A stretch of 33,798 nt of DNA from an uncultured Acidimicrobiales bacterium (GTDB lineage: Bacteria > Actinomycetota > Acidimicrobiia > Acidimicrobiales > SZUA-35): contig CALIFY010000055.1 of the NCBI GenBank assembly GCA_938021675.1, positions 1 to 33,798 on the forward strand, written 5' to 3'. The notes under the pieces are model-generated. The model saw nothing but the letters and a program-made list of their open reading frames with translations, did no database searches and had not been told where the DNA came from. Positions 23,242 through 31,942 of this stretch are shown piece after piece (positions within the stretch are counted from its first letter, which is position 1; each line of letters opens with the position of its first letter). The position numbers were made by a program, and so were the translations under genes.

Positions 23242-23304
23242 GCGGCGGAGCCAGTTGATCATGGGCCGGTCCACAGCGGCGGCCGCCGGGGATCGTGGTC
23301 TTGC

Positions 23305-24444
23305 TCAGACGGCGGGAATGAACTTGTCGAGGTTGGTGAAGCAGGTGAACAGGGCCAGCGCGACCGGGGGGAAGGCGATGGCGTACGCCGGCCATCTGCG
23401 CCACCACCGACCCACGATCCATCCGACCAAGGCGATCGCCGCGGTGATGGCGGCCCAAATGGCGGTTGGTCCGGCGTATGCCGGTTGCCAGCCGAGCGAG
23501 CGAGCGACGCTTGAATCGCCGGTCGTGCCGGCCGGTCCGGGGACCGCCCCGTCGAGGTCGGTGTCGACCGCCAACTCCTGTCCGCCGTCTTCGGTCGCGT
23601 TCGGCTCGGTGTCGTCCACGGCGGCGAGTTCCTGCCCCTGGTCCGCGGTGGCATCGGGTGGCTCGGTGTTCGGTGCGTTACCAGGCTCACCGGTGTCTTC
23701 GGTGGCCAATTCGGCACCTTCGGAATCGGTCGGTTGGAGCTCCGATGGTGTCAAGCTCGCCGGTGCTGGCTCACCGACCAGCGTGGCGGTCACGATGATC
23801 CGTTGTGCCGCAGAGTACTTCGGATGGCAGGCGGTCAGGGTCAGGCGATCGTCGCCCTTGTCGGAAATGACCCCAACCTCGCTGGGGTCGACGATGAAGT
23901 GCCCAGATTGACCGCCCGACTCGTTCTCGTGACCTTCGACGAGATAGGTGAAGTCACCCTGCAGCGTCTCAACGATGATCTCGTCACCGGGTACCAGCTT
24001 GTCGATATCGAAGAACGGGGCACCGTGGGTGGTGCGGTGACCGGCGATGGCCGAGTTGCCGGGTTGACCCGGTAGCGGTGTGTTGCCGTAGTGGCCTGGA
24101 CCGGCTCGGAGAATATCGCGGGTCGTGCCCTCGACGAACGTCTTGGTCACCCCGATAGCCGGGATGTTGAGCTGGCCGACAGCCATACCGCCGGTAGGAA
24201 TTTGGTCGCGCCGTAGGGTCACCTCAGTCGAGGCTGGTTCGGCACCGACATCGACGTTTTCGGTCGGAGGGGGAGCGGTGGCCGCCATTTGTGACCGGAA
24301 CTCGTCGGCAAGCTTGTCCTGTGCTCTCGCCTCGGACAGACCGGTTCCCCACAGTTGGAACGCAGCAAAGAGCAGAATGAGCACGCCGGCGCCGATGAGT
24401 ATTCTGCCGAGGCCCCCAACGAGGATGGCCGTGGTTCGCGACAT
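23305..24444 (-). CDS. class E-like sortase with C-terminal membrane anchor
   Basis: This 379-aa sortase has an N-terminal membrane helix at about 7-31. The sortase domain at about 85-225 contains catalytic His136 (AIAGHRTTHGAPF), Cys206 (LTLTACHPKYS) and Arg215. The domain resembles actinobacterial class E sortases, which attach secreted proteins to peptidoglycan. About 95 residues of acidic linker follow, with a duplicated GQELA...DDTEP-type unit, then two hydrophobic helices at the C-terminus. That second anchor is unusual, as class E enzymes mostly have only the N-terminal helix. ATG 24444 begins a normal membrane anchor; the frame is open to 24606 but that region is Arg/Pro-rich and untypical. 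No LPXTG/LAXTG substrate was found in the window. Confidence 0.87.
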   Translation of the reverse strand: MSRTTAILVGGLGRILIGAGVLILLFAAFQLWGTGLSEARAQDKLADEFRSQMAATAPPPTENVDVGAEPASTEVTLRRDQIPTGGMAVGQLNIPAIGVTKTFVEGTTRDILRAGPGHYGNTPLPGQPGNSAIAGHRTTHGAPFFDIDKLVPGDEIIVETLQGDFTYLVEGHENESGGQSGHFIVDPSEVGVISDKGDDRLTLTACHPKYSAAQRIIVTATLVGEPAPASLTPSELQPTDSEGAELATEDTGEPGNAPNTEPPDATADQGQELAAVDDTEPNATEDGGQELAVDTDLDGAVPGPAGTTGDSSVARSLGWQPAYAGPTAIWAAITAAIALVGWIVGRWWRRWPAYAIAFPPVALALFTCFTNLDKFIPAV

Positions 24445-24576
24445 CGATGGTGGGTGTCCTTTTACTCGAACTGGCTCGCCCCTGAGCGAGCATCTTCCTA
24501 TCGGGCCGAACCCCTCGTCCTTGAACGCACGACACGGAGTCGATCGGATCCGTCGGCGATTTGTCCGCGGTGGGCG

Positions 24577-24582
24577 TATCGT
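24577..24582 (+). promoter_or_regulatory. -10 box TATCGT for the leaderless ccm operon
   Basis: TATCGT ends 8 nt before GTG 24591. No ribosome binding site precedes this GTG. The region 24445-24590 is the divergent promoter of the sortase gene and ccmA. Confidence 0.5.
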
Positions 24583-24590
24583 TACCTCTG

Positions 24591-25334
24591 GTGACCGCTC
24601 GGGCAACCCCAGACGCCGGCTCGGAGATCGTTCGCATGGATCGAGCGATCAGCTTGATCGACCAGTTTCCGGCGCTCGCCGGGTTAGATCTGACCATCGA
24701 GGCAGGCGAAATCGTGCTCATTCGAGGGGCAAACGGTGCGGGAAAGAGCACGCTGTTGCGGCTCTGCGCTGGTCTCGCTCCGCTCAACGGTGGTGCCGGT
24801 CGGGTACTCGGCTATGACCTGTCGAACCGGGATCAACGTCGGCGGCTCCGTCGAGAGGTCGGACTGTTAGCTCATGAGACGTTTCTCTATGACGAATTGA
24901 CGGTCGAGGAAAATCTGATGTTCTGGGCCAGGGCAAACCGGGTCGATCCATCGTCGGTCGAACCGGTACTCGATCGATTGGCGTTGTCGGGTCGGTTGCG
25001 GAACATCAAAGTGGCCAGATTGTCGGCTGGTCAACGCCGGAGGACCTCGTTAGCGGTCATGGTCTGCCGCCGTCCTCGGTTGTGGCTGCTCGACGAGCCC
25101 CATGGTGGGCTTGACCAGGCCGGCCGGAACTTTGTTGATGGGCTGGTCAATCATGCCGTGGGGTTCGGGGCGACGGTGCTGATCGCGTCGCACGACATCG
25201 ACCGTTCGTCGGTGTTGGCCACCCGAACCATCACGTTGGCCGGCGGACAGGTCCAGGCCCACCGAGCCGGCGCCGACCCGGTACTCGACGAGCCGACCGA
25301 CGATGCCGCCGAGGAGCAACTTCGTGCTCCGTGA
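24591..25334 (+). CDS. ccmA: cytochrome c maturation ATPase CcmA
   Basis: This 247-aa ABC ATPase is the first gene of the ccm operon. Walker A reads GANGAGKSTLLRL, the signature LSAGQRRRTSLA (SAGQ as in CcmA), Walker B LWLLDEPHGGLD and switch ASHD. With CcmB, CcmC and CcmD it forms the complex that releases heme-loaded CcmE at the outer face of the membrane. GTG 24591 is chosen from the -10 spacing; an in-frame TTG at 24561 overlaps the promoter. It overlaps ccmB by 11 nt. Confidence 0.92.
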   Translation: MTARATPDAGSEIVRMDRAISLIDQFPALAGLDLTIEAGEIVLIRGANGAGKSTLLRLCAGLAPLNGGAGRVLGYDLSNRDQRRRLRREVGLLAHETFLYDELTVEENLMFWARANRVDPSSVEPVLDRLALSGRLRNIKVARLSAGQRRRTSLAVMVCRRPRLWLLDEPHGGLDQAGRNFVDGLVNHAVGFGATVLIASHDIDRSSVLATRTITLAGGQVQAHRAGADPVLDEPTDDAAEEQLRAP

Positions 25335-26016
25335 CGCATTGTTGATGGCCCGCAAAGACCTCCGGATCGAACTGGCCTCGCGTGTTGCGCTCGGCCAGAT
25401 CTTGCCGTTCGGGGCCCTTGTGCTGATCATGTTCGGATTGGCGATCTCACCGGACCTGTCCGTGCTCGGTGCCGACGAACGATCGGTCTTGGCCCAGGTG
25501 TCGCCGGGATTGTTCTGGATGGCGGTGTTGTTTTCGTCGTTGCTTACGCTGGGCCGATCGTTTGCTATCGAGTCGAGCGACGGGAACCTCGATGCCCTCA
25601 AGATGGCTGGACTCGACCCAGCCGGCGTATTCCTCGGGAAGGCCGGCGCGGTCATCGTGCAGTTGCTGGTCCTCGAACTATTGCTCGGATTTGGTGCGTT
25701 TGTGCTTTACGACGCGCCGCTATCGGATGTCGTGCTGTTGGTCACAGCGCTCATCCTGGCTACGACTGCGGTCACCGTGGCCGGTACGCTGTACGCGGCG
25801 TTGGCTTCCGGGTTGAAGGTGCGCGACACGCTCGTCCCGCTCCTCGTGCTCCCGGTGCTGGCACCGGTGCTGCTGGCGGCAACGCTGGCCACCGAAGCCG
25901 CAGTCTTTGGATCATCGGAAGACGGCTGGTCTTGGACAATGTTGCTCGGCGTTTTTGCCCTCCTGTATCTGGGGATCGGGATGCTGAGTTTCGGCCCAAT
26001 CCTGGAGGAATCTTGA
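25324..26016 (+). CDS. ccmB: cytochrome c maturation permease CcmB
   Basis: This 230-aa membrane protein has six hydrophobic segments. The N-terminal ARKDLRIELASR and the early FSSLLTLGRSFAIE segment are typical of CcmB. It is the membrane partner of CcmA. GTG 25324 has GAGGAG with a 7-nt spacer; ATG 25303 in the same frame is an alternative with 7 more residues. It overlaps ccmA upstream and ccmC downstream (TTGA). Confidence 0.9.
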   Translation: MLRDALLMARKDLRIELASRVALGQILPFGALVLIMFGLAISPDLSVLGADERSVLAQVSPGLFWMAVLFSSLLTLGRSFAIESSDGNLDALKMAGLDPAGVFLGKAGAVIVQLLVLELLLGFGAFVLYDAPLSDVVLLVTALILATTAVTVAGTLYAALASGLKVRDTLVPLLVLPVLAPVLLAATLATEAAVFGSSEDGWSWTMLLGVFALLYLGIGMLSFGPILEES

Positions 26017-26861
26017 CAGCTAGCACCGACGACGTCGGCCCAATCGAGCGGGCTGAACCGGGCGGTTCGACGACCGCTCTTTCCCGCGGTGTGGGAACCG
26101 GCTCGAAGGGCACCCGCATTCTTGGTGTCGCCTCCCTGGTGGCGTTGGTCGCCATGCTCTCGTTCGGTCTCGTGTTTTCACCGCCGGAAGCGACCCAGGC
26201 CGACGCGGTGCGGTTGATGTACGTCCACCTCCCATCGGTTGCCGCCGGTTACACCGCCTTCTTCATCACGCTCGTCGCCAGTGTGATCCACCTCCGTAAC
26301 GGGTCGGTGTTTTGGGACTTGGTCGCAGGTTCGGCGGCCGAGATCGGGGTGCTGTTCACCGTCACCATGCTGGTCTCCGGTGCGTTGTGGGGAAAACCGA
26401 CGTGGGGCGTCTACTGGCAGTGGGATCCCCGGATGACCAGCACCGCGGTCATGTTGATGATGTATCTCGGCTACCTTGCGCTGCGCCGTCTCGAACTTCC
26501 GCCAGCGGTTCGGTCCCGTCGGGCCGCAGTGCTGGGCATTATCAGCTTCGCCAACGTGATCATCGTTCGCTACTCGGTCAAATGGTGGCGCGGTTTGCAC
26601 CAGGGCCAGTCGATCGGTGTCGACACCCAGATCGACGGCCTCATCCTGTTTTCGTTGTTCCTCGGACTGGTGAGTTTCATGCTGATCGGTGCGTGGTTGC
26701 TCGTCCATCGGTTCCGTGTGGCCTGGCTGCAGCACCAGCTCGATCAGGTCGACCTTGAGCACGCTTTGGCTGAGCGGCGGGCCGAGAACGAGATGATCGG
26801 CATGTTCGGGCGGCGAAGCGATGGCGACGTTCAACCAGGAGATCTAGGAGCGAGTACCTGA
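26013..26861 (+). CDS. ccmC: heme-handling protein CcmC
   Basis: This 282-aa six-helix protein has the tryptophan-rich heme motif WGKPTWGVYWQWDPRMTS and flanking heme-ligand histidines (YVHLP before it and WWRGLHQ after it). CcmC loads heme onto CcmE. A start at TTG 26013 (after GGAGGAA, TTGA overlap with ccmB) gives a roughly 30-residue cytoplasmic N-terminus. The C-terminus has a hydrophilic tail of about 40 residues. The stop overlaps the ccmD ATG (TGATG). Confidence 0.92.
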   Translation: MTASTDDVGPIERAEPGGSTTALSRGVGTGSKGTRILGVASLVALVAMLSFGLVFSPPEATQADAVRLMYVHLPSVAAGYTAFFITLVASVIHLRNGSVFWDLVAGSAAEIGVLFTVTMLVSGALWGKPTWGVYWQWDPRMTSTAVMLMMYLGYLALRRLELPPAVRSRRAAVLGIISFANVIIVRYSVKWWRGLHQGQSIGVDTQIDGLILFSLFLGLVSFMLIGAWLLVHRFRVAWLQHQLDQVDLEHALAERRAENEMIGMFGRRSDGDVQPGDLGAST

Positions 26862-26995
26862 TGCACTGGGGATTCGTCATCGTTGGTTATGCCGTAGTGT
26901 TCGGCGCTATCGCGGTATATGCGGCAACGCTCGTGATCGCCGGTCGCTCGCTGAGTCGGAAACTCCCAAACGAACGGAGGCGGTACCTTGACTGA
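26861..26995 (+). CDS. ccmD: small membrane protein CcmD
   Basis: This 44-aa protein has one hydrophobic helix (FVIVGYAVVFGAIAVYAATL) and a basic C-terminal tail (SRKLPNERRRYLD), the classic CcmD layout. CcmD bridges the CcmABC complex and CcmE. It lies exactly between ccmC and ccmE, overlapping both. Confidence 0.88.
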   Translation: MHWGFVIVGYAVVFGAIAVYAATLVIAGRSLSRKLPNERRRYLD

Positions 26996-27461
26996 GCTCG
27001 ATCTGACCCCTCGCCAGCCCGATTCGACATCTCGGCCTCGGTGGCGGAACTGGCTTATCCTCGGAATTCTGGGCCTCGTTGCCGCGTTTGTGCTGTTCCA
27101 AGCTCTCACCAGCGCCCGGGTGTTTTTCCGCAATGTCGACGAAGCGGTAGCCCAACGGGCCGAACTTGGTGAGGACATCTTCCGGATGCAGGGCACCGTG
27201 GTGGACGAACCGACGACCGGCCCCGATGGCTCGGTGCTCTTCACCGTCAGCTTTGGTGGGGTCGACGCCGACGTTCGCCATGTCGGAGATGAGCCGTCGA
27301 GCTTGTTTGGGAAGGGTGAGCCGGTGGTGGCCGAAGGTCACTGGGATGGCGAGGTCTTTGAATCGAATCTGATCACCGTGAAGCACTCGGAGACCTACGT
27401 CGAGGAGAACCCTGACCGGGTCGATTACGAGCTCGATGAAGCTATCCCGGAGGCCGGGTGA
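26988..27461 (+). CDS. ccmE: heme chaperone CcmE
   Basis: This 157-aa protein has an N-terminal membrane anchor at about 21-42 and a beta-barrel OB-fold domain. The heme attachment site is present as His133-Ser-Glu-Thr-Tyr137, the standard HxxxY form rather than the CxxxY variant known from some archaea and other bacteria. An acidic tail follows. TTG 26988 overlaps the end of ccmD and is preceded by GGAGGCGG. CcmE carries covalently bound heme from CcmC to CcmF/H. Confidence 0.92.
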   Translation: MTELDLTPRQPDSTSRPRWRNWLILGILGLVAAFVLFQALTSARVFFRNVDEAVAQRAELGEDIFRMQGTVVDEPTTGPDGSVLFTVSFGGVDADVRHVGDEPSSLFGKGEPVVAEGHWDGEVFESNLITVKHSETYVEENPDRVDYELDEAIPEAG

Positions 27462-27492
27462 GGCTGACCGGCGGTCGGCCTGAGGTGATGTC

Positions 27493-29577
27493 GTGAACGC
27501 GATTCTCGGCTTCGGATTCGTGGCGCTCGGGTTGGCGGCCTCGATCTTTGGTGCTGCCGGTGGCGCGTTTGCCCTGTTGTCAGGCCGGTTGTACCTGTTG
27601 AAGACCGTTCGGCAGTGGGCGCTGCTCGTCTTGGTCGCCGCCGTGGGGGCGTTCGTCGTGATGGAGGTTGCGTTGTTTCAGCGCGATTACTCCTTGGCCT
27701 ACGTGTCGAGTGTGGGCAGTGATGAGACGCCGGCGCTGTTTAACTTTGCCGCTATTTGGTCGTCTCTTGAGGGGTCGATCTTGCTGTGGACCCTGGTGTT
27801 GGCCTTCTACCTGACGGCGGTTGTCGTCAAGTTCCGGTCGCGTTCCAACGACCCGTTGCTCGGGTGGGCCACCGTCGTCATGCTCGTCGTTTGTTCATTC
27901 TTTTTTGCTTTGATGGTTGGCCCGGCAAACCCGTTCCTGACCGTCGATGTTCCGCCGGGGTTCAGCGGGCCAGGGCCGAATCCGTTGTTGCAGAACCACA
28001 TTCTTATGGCGTTTCACCCGCCGTTCCTCTATGCCGGGTATGTCGGGTTCACGGTGCCGTTCGCCTTTGCCACCGCTGCTCTCATCACCGGCCGTGTTGG
28101 CGAGGGCTGGTTGTTGGAGACCCGCCGGTGGACGGTTGCCGCTTGGGGGTTTTTGACCCTCGGCATCGTGCTCGGCGCTTGGTGGAGCTACGAGGTTCTT
28201 GGGTGGGGTGGGTATTGGGCGTGGGATCCGGTGGAGAACGCCTCGTTGTTGCCTTGGTTGACCGGCACCGCCTATCTCCATTCGGTCATGGTTCAGGAAC
28301 GGCGGGGGATGCTTCGGGTGTGGAACCTGTCGCTTCTTTCCGCCACGTTTACGCTGACCATTCTCGGCACGTTCTTGACCCGGTCGGGCGTGGTTGAGTC
28401 GGTTCATGCGTTCGCCGACGGGGCGGTTGGGCCCTGGCTGCTGGCCTTTTTTGGGGTGACGTCGGCCACCAGTATCGGTCTGATCGCCTGGCGAGGCGAT
28501 CAACTTCGTTCTCCGGGCGCCATCGATGCCCCGGTGTCGCGCGAGGCATCGTTTTTGGCGAACAACCTGTTGTTTGGGGCGTTGGCCTTCGTGGTGCTTC
28601 TCGGGACGGTGTTTCCGCTCGTCGCCGAGGCCTGGGACGGCACTCGACTGACCATCGGTCGCCCGTATTTCGACTCCCTCGGCCGGCCGCTCGGTCTTGC
28701 CCTGTTGTTCTTGATGGCCACCGCGCCGGTGCTGCCGTGGCGGAAGGCGTCGGCCGAGGTGCTTTCGGTCCGCTTGTTTTGGCCGGCCGTTCTGGCGGTG
28801 CTGTCCATGGCGGTTGCGCTCTTGCTCGGGGGTCGGGGGGTGTACCCGATCATTACCTTCGGACTTGGCGGATTCGCCGCCGGTGCCGCCATCCGCCAGG
28901 TGGTTCTGGCCACCCGCCGCCAAGGCTGGCGAGGTCTGGTCGGACGGACGAACGGGGGGATGATCGTCCATTTGGGTGTGGTTTTGTTGGCGGTGGGTAT
29001 TGCCGCCAGCGAGTCATACAAGAGCGACCGCACCGTCGCTCTTGGGGTTGGGGAGTCGGCCAGCGTCGAGGGCCATGAGTTCACCTATCTGGAGCCGGGA
29101 GCTGATGTCAACGACCGGCGCCTCCGCACCTTTGCTCTCATCGGGATCGATGGAGACGATGTGTATGCACCGGCCGTCACGACGTTTTTCCAGGCCGCCA
29201 CTCGGCCCGTCCCCACTCCTTCGGTGAAGTCTGGCCTGACCAAAGATCTCTACCTGGTGCTCGATCAGATACCCGACCCCGACGATGACTCGATTCGGTT
29301 GCGGGTCATCGTTCGACCGATGGTGATGTGGATGTGGGTCGGCGGAGCTCTGATGGGGCTTGGAACCGTGTTCGCGTTGTTCCCTGGGCGGCGGCGCCGT
29401 GGTACCGAACCGGTGTCGGCCCCTATCGCTGTTGACGACGCGGCCATCGAGCTGGCCGACGAGGGGGACGGTCGGCCCGACGATCGATCGGTCACCGATC
29501 TGAGCACCGAGTCCGATGTGAGCACCGAGTCAGATATCGAGCCCGAACCAAGTCCGGTTGGTGGCGATGGACACTGA
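27493..29577 (+). CDS. ccmF: cytochrome c heme lyase subunit CcmF
   Basis: This 694-aa membrane protein has about 14 hydrophobic segments. It carries HPPFLYAGYVG, the WWD heme domain GAWWSYEVLGWGGYWAWDPVEN, PWLTGTAYLHS and the late MIVHLGVVLLAVGIA histidine helix, so the heme-handling residues are in place. CcmF with CcmH/I attaches heme to apocytochrome. GAGGTGATGTC precedes GTG 27493. The C-terminus ends in an acidic cytoplasmic-like tail with a duplicated STESD. It is separated from ccmE by 31 nt and overlaps ccmG. Confidence 0.95.
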   Translation: MNAILGFGFVALGLAASIFGAAGGAFALLSGRLYLLKTVRQWALLVLVAAVGAFVVMEVALFQRDYSLAYVSSVGSDETPALFNFAAIWSSLEGSILLWTLVLAFYLTAVVVKFRSRSNDPLLGWATVVMLVVCSFFFALMVGPANPFLTVDVPPGFSGPGPNPLLQNHILMAFHPPFLYAGYVGFTVPFAFATAALITGRVGEGWLLETRRWTVAAWGFLTLGIVLGAWWSYEVLGWGGYWAWDPVENASLLPWLTGTAYLHSVMVQERRGMLRVWNLSLLSATFTLTILGTFLTRSGVVESVHAFADGAVGPWLLAFFGVTSATSIGLIAWRGDQLRSPGAIDAPVSREASFLANNLLFGALAFVVLLGTVFPLVAEAWDGTRLTIGRPYFDSLGRPLGLALLFLMATAPVLPWRKASAEVLSVRLFWPAVLAVLSMAVALLLGGRGVYPIITFGLGGFAAGAAIRQVVLATRRQGWRGLVGRTNGGMIVHLGVVLLAVGIAASESYKSDRTVALGVGESASVEGHEFTYLEPGADVNDRRLRTFALIGIDGDDVYAPAVTTFFQAATRPVPTPSVKSGLTKDLYLVLDQIPDPDDDSIRLRVIVRPMVMWMWVGGALMGLGTVFALFPGRRRRGTEPVSAPIAVDDAAIELADEGDGRPDDRSVTDLSTESDVSTESDIEPEPSPVGGDGH

Positions 29578-30121
29578 GGTCGAGGCGCTGCCCGTTCGAC
29601 GAGTGTCGGCCCGGGTCGTCGCGCTCGTGGTCGGTGTGGCCGTGTTGGGGCTGTTCACCTTGTTGGCTTTCGCTCGTCCCCCCGCTCCCGACGACGCGTC
29701 CGCTCTCCTCGGTGGTCGAGCGCCTGCGATTCAGGGGGAGACCATCGGCGGCGGCCAGTATGACCTCGACGACCATCGCGGCTCGTGGGTTCTCGTGAAC
29801 TTTTTTGCCACGTGGTGCGCCGGGTGCGTCAATGAACACCCCGAGCTGGTTGAGCTCGAAGCGTGGGGCCAGACCGAAGGAAACCTCGACCTTGTGGCGG
29901 TGGTATTCAACGATGATCCTGAACAGGTCGAAGAGTTCTTTGCGACCCGCGGCGGCGGTTGGCCGGTGTTGAACAACCCCGAGGTTCCGTTCGATTATCG
30001 AGTGGCCCAGATACCCGAGACCTTCCTGGTGTCTCCGGCCGGGCAGATCGTGCTCCACATCGAGGGTGAGGTAGCGGCCTCGGAGATCGTCCGCTTGATC
30101 GAGTCGGGCAGCGGGTCATGA
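29567..30121 (+). CDS. ccmG: thioredoxin-like CcmG/DsbE
   Basis: This 184-aa membrane-anchored thiol-disulfide protein has an N-terminal helix at about 16-36. The thioredoxin-like domain has active site WCAGC (83-87), preceded by VLVNFFAT and followed later by the cis-Pro segment VAQIPETFLV. CcmG keeps the heme-binding cysteines of apocytochromes reduced. ATG 29567 is chosen; TTG 29558 and GTG 29561 in the same frame are alternatives. It overlaps ccmF and ccmH (ATGA). Confidence 0.9.
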   Translation: MDTEVEALPVRRVSARVVALVVGVAVLGLFTLLAFARPPAPDDASALLGGRAPAIQGETIGGGQYDLDDHRGSWVLVNFFATWCAGCVNEHPELVELEAWGQTEGNLDLVAVVFNDDPEQVEEFFATRGGGWPVLNNPEVPFDYRVAQIPETFLVSPAGQIVLHIEGEVAASEIVRLIESGSGS

Positions 30122-30582
30122 CGTCGTCGAGGCGGCGATTCCTGGCTTGGGTCGGGCTGCTGGTCGCCGCCTTCGGGTTGCTCGTGGTTGCCGCCGTCGA
30201 TCGGGGAGGGGCGGAGTCTGATTCCGAGCGGGTTCAGCGGCTCGCCGATTCGTACGCTTGCCCGGTGTGCAGCGGGGAAAGTGTTGCGGAGTCCAACGCT
30301 GCGGTGGCGGCGACGATTCGCCAGTTTATTTCCGATGAGGTGACGGCAGGATCTGGCGACGCCGCGATCCGAGATCGACTGATCGCCACCTATGGAGTCG
30401 AGGTCTTGCTGAACCCGCCGGCGGAGGGCATCACGACCCTGGTGTGGATCTTGCCGGTGATGCTCGTGGTTCTCGGCTCGGTCGGTATCGCCGCCGCGGT
30501 GACGCGATCGTCGCCGGAGGGAACCGATCCGTCGGCGGCAGACCGGGATCTGCTCGAAAAAGCCCGGCGGATGGGGCGATGA
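30118..30582 (+). CDS. ccmH: CcmH thiol-oxidoreductase subunit
   Basis: This 154-aa protein has a basic N-terminus and a membrane helix at about 10-27. The redox motif is CPVC at 48-51 in YACPVCSGESVAESNA, followed by the helical bundle and a second membrane helix TLVWILPVMLVVLGSVGIAA. In proteobacteria the motif is usually LRCxxCQ; here Arg and Gln are replaced by Ala and Ser. CcmH presents the apocytochrome to CcmF. It overlaps ccmG and the next gene by ATGA each. Confidence 0.9.
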   Translation: MTSSRRRFLAWVGLLVAAFGLLVVAAVDRGGAESDSERVQRLADSYACPVCSGESVAESNAAVAATIRQFISDEVTAGSGDAAIRDRLIATYGVEVLLNPPAEGITTLVWILPVMLVVLGSVGIAAAVTRSSPEGTDPSAADRDLLEKARRMGR

Positions 30583-31304
30583 CCGACCGGCTCAGCGATG
30601 AGCTGGCCCAGCAGCTCCGTTCGTTGGACGATCTGGACGCCGAACACGCCGCCGGGGACCTGCAGGACGACGACTACCGGAAGCTTCACGATCTCTACAC
30701 CGTTCGAGTGGCCGACACGGTCCGACGGATCGAACACGCATCGGGGGAGCGGGACGAGCCGGTTCCGGTTCGTTCGACGCGTCGGGTGAACCTTGCCATC
30801 GTCGCCGGGATCGCCGTTTTTGCTGTCGCCGCCGGTTGGCTGCTTGCCCGCTCGACCGGCGAACGAGGGGTAGGCGACATTTTGACCGGCTCGATCGATT
30901 CGAGCCGGCAGCGAATATTCGACTGTCAGGAACTGGCGGCCGACGATCAGATCGTGGAGTCATTGCAGTGCCTGGATGAGGTGTTGCTCGACGATCCCGA
31001 TAACGCCGAGGCGTTGACTTACCGAGGGTGGTACCTGGTGTTGACCACATCGTCGGCTGAAGCGGCTGGTGATCAGGATCAGGCGGTCGAACTTCTCGAT
31101 ACCGGTTTGACCTATCTCGATCGAGCGGTTGAGGTCGACCCGGGATTCGTCGACGCTCGGGCGTTTCGGGCCGTGGTCTACGATCGCCGCGGTGATACGA
31201 ATGCTGTGTGCCAGGAGCTTGCCGAACTTCTCGCCCTCGACCCGCCGCCGTTTTTTGTCGAACAGACGGCCGATCTCACACGCCGCAACGGCTGTGAGGG
31301 GTGA
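30579..31304 (+). CDS. ccmI: CcmI-like TPR protein
   Basis: This 241-aa protein has an N-terminal cytoplasmic helix-rich part (LDDLDAEHAAGDLQDDDY, the CcmI-type segment), one membrane helix at about 70-88 and an external TPR-like region with repeated DPxxxxAxxYRG-type helices. CcmI binds apocytochrome C-termini. It is shorter than proteobacterial CcmI, which has a long TPR domain. The open frame runs back to 30444, but ATG 30579 gives the ATGA overlap with ccmH. It is the last gene of the operon. Confidence 0.82.
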   Translation: MTDRLSDELAQQLRSLDDLDAEHAAGDLQDDDYRKLHDLYTVRVADTVRRIEHASGERDEPVPVRSTRRVNLAIVAGIAVFAVAAGWLLARSTGERGVGDILTGSIDSSRQRIFDCQELAADDQIVESLQCLDEVLLDDPDNAEALTYRGWYLVLTTSSAEAAGDQDQAVELLDTGLTYLDRAVEVDPGFVDARAFRAVVYDRRGDTNAVCQELAELLALDPPPFFVEQTADLTRRNGCEG

Positions 31305-31354
31305 ATAATGGCTGTAGGCACTGACGGGCACCGGTGGCCGATTCGGTCCTGTAC

Positions 31355-31828
31355 TCAGGTCGGGGTGTCGGGGGTACGGCCGAGGTAGCGGGCGGCCTGG
31401 CACCGTTGCTTGTCGAAGTTGAGGACCCAGATCGAGCCAAGCTCGCATCCTCGGCCCGAGACGGTGCCACCGTTTCGAGAGACCCGATCGATCACCTCGG
31501 GAATGATGTCGCCGTGCGAGCAGGCGGCCACATCTCGATGGTCGGCCCGCAGTTGGTCGAACAGGGCGAATACCTCGTCGATATTCGAACCTTCCCACAG
31601 TTCCTCCCGGTCGTCGACGGAGGTCCCGAGTGCCGCCGCCAGCGGTTCGACCGTTTGCACACAGCGGGTGGCGGGGCTTGACAACACCCGGGTGATCGGG
31701 AGCGAACCGAGCACACCGGCCAACTCATCGGCCCGGATCGAGCCGTCGGCCGACAGGGGGCGATAGATGTCGTGCCCGTCATGGCGGCGCTGACCGGCGT
31801 GGGCGTGACGGATCAGGTACAGCTGCAT
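31355..31828 (-). CDS. SixA-like histidine phosphatase
   Basis: This 157-aa protein of the histidine phosphatase superfamily has the phosphorylated-His motif LIRHAHAG at 5-12, a central RVLSSPATRCVQT and the second catalytic His in AACSHGDIIPEV. Its length matches SixA, which dephosphorylates phosphohistidine proteins. It ends convergently with the ccm operon. ATG 31828 gives the standard MQLYLIRHA start, with TATGGT 9 nt upstream (leaderless). A much longer open frame to 33379 is antisense to two other genes and is not used. Confidence 0.87.
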   Translation of the reverse strand: MQLYLIRHAHAGQRRHDGHDIYRPLSADGSIRADELAGVLGSLPITRVLSSPATRCVQTVEPLAAALGTSVDDREELWEGSNIDEVFALFDQLRADHRDVAACSHGDIIPEVIDRVSRNGGTVSGRGCELGSIWVLNFDKQRCQAARYLGRTPDTPT

Positions 31829-31837
31829 GAGACGACC

Positions 31838-31843
31838 ACCATA
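31838..31843 (-). promoter_or_regulatory. -10-like TATGGT for the SixA-like gene
   Basis: Minus-strand TATGGT lies 9 nt before ATG 31828. The spacing is slightly longer than at other genes here, so confidence is lower. Confidence 0.4.
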
Positions 31844-31942
31844 GAAGATCACCTGGGGGTCACCGCCAGTGCCACCGTGGGAAACTCTCGAAATCTTACG
31901 TTGTGGTCGCCTGGTGGGCGTTTGTCGTGCCACCATTCGACG

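Noticed and set aside
23278-23300. GC-rich palindrome in the convergent gap after the GH63-like gene
   Set aside because: GCGGCCGC-type sequence is expected by chance at this GC content and no T-run follows.
27895-28971. 358-aa minus-strand open frame
   Set aside because: It lies wholly inside ccmF, is Pro/Arg/Gln-rich and has no motif; it is a high-GC shadow.
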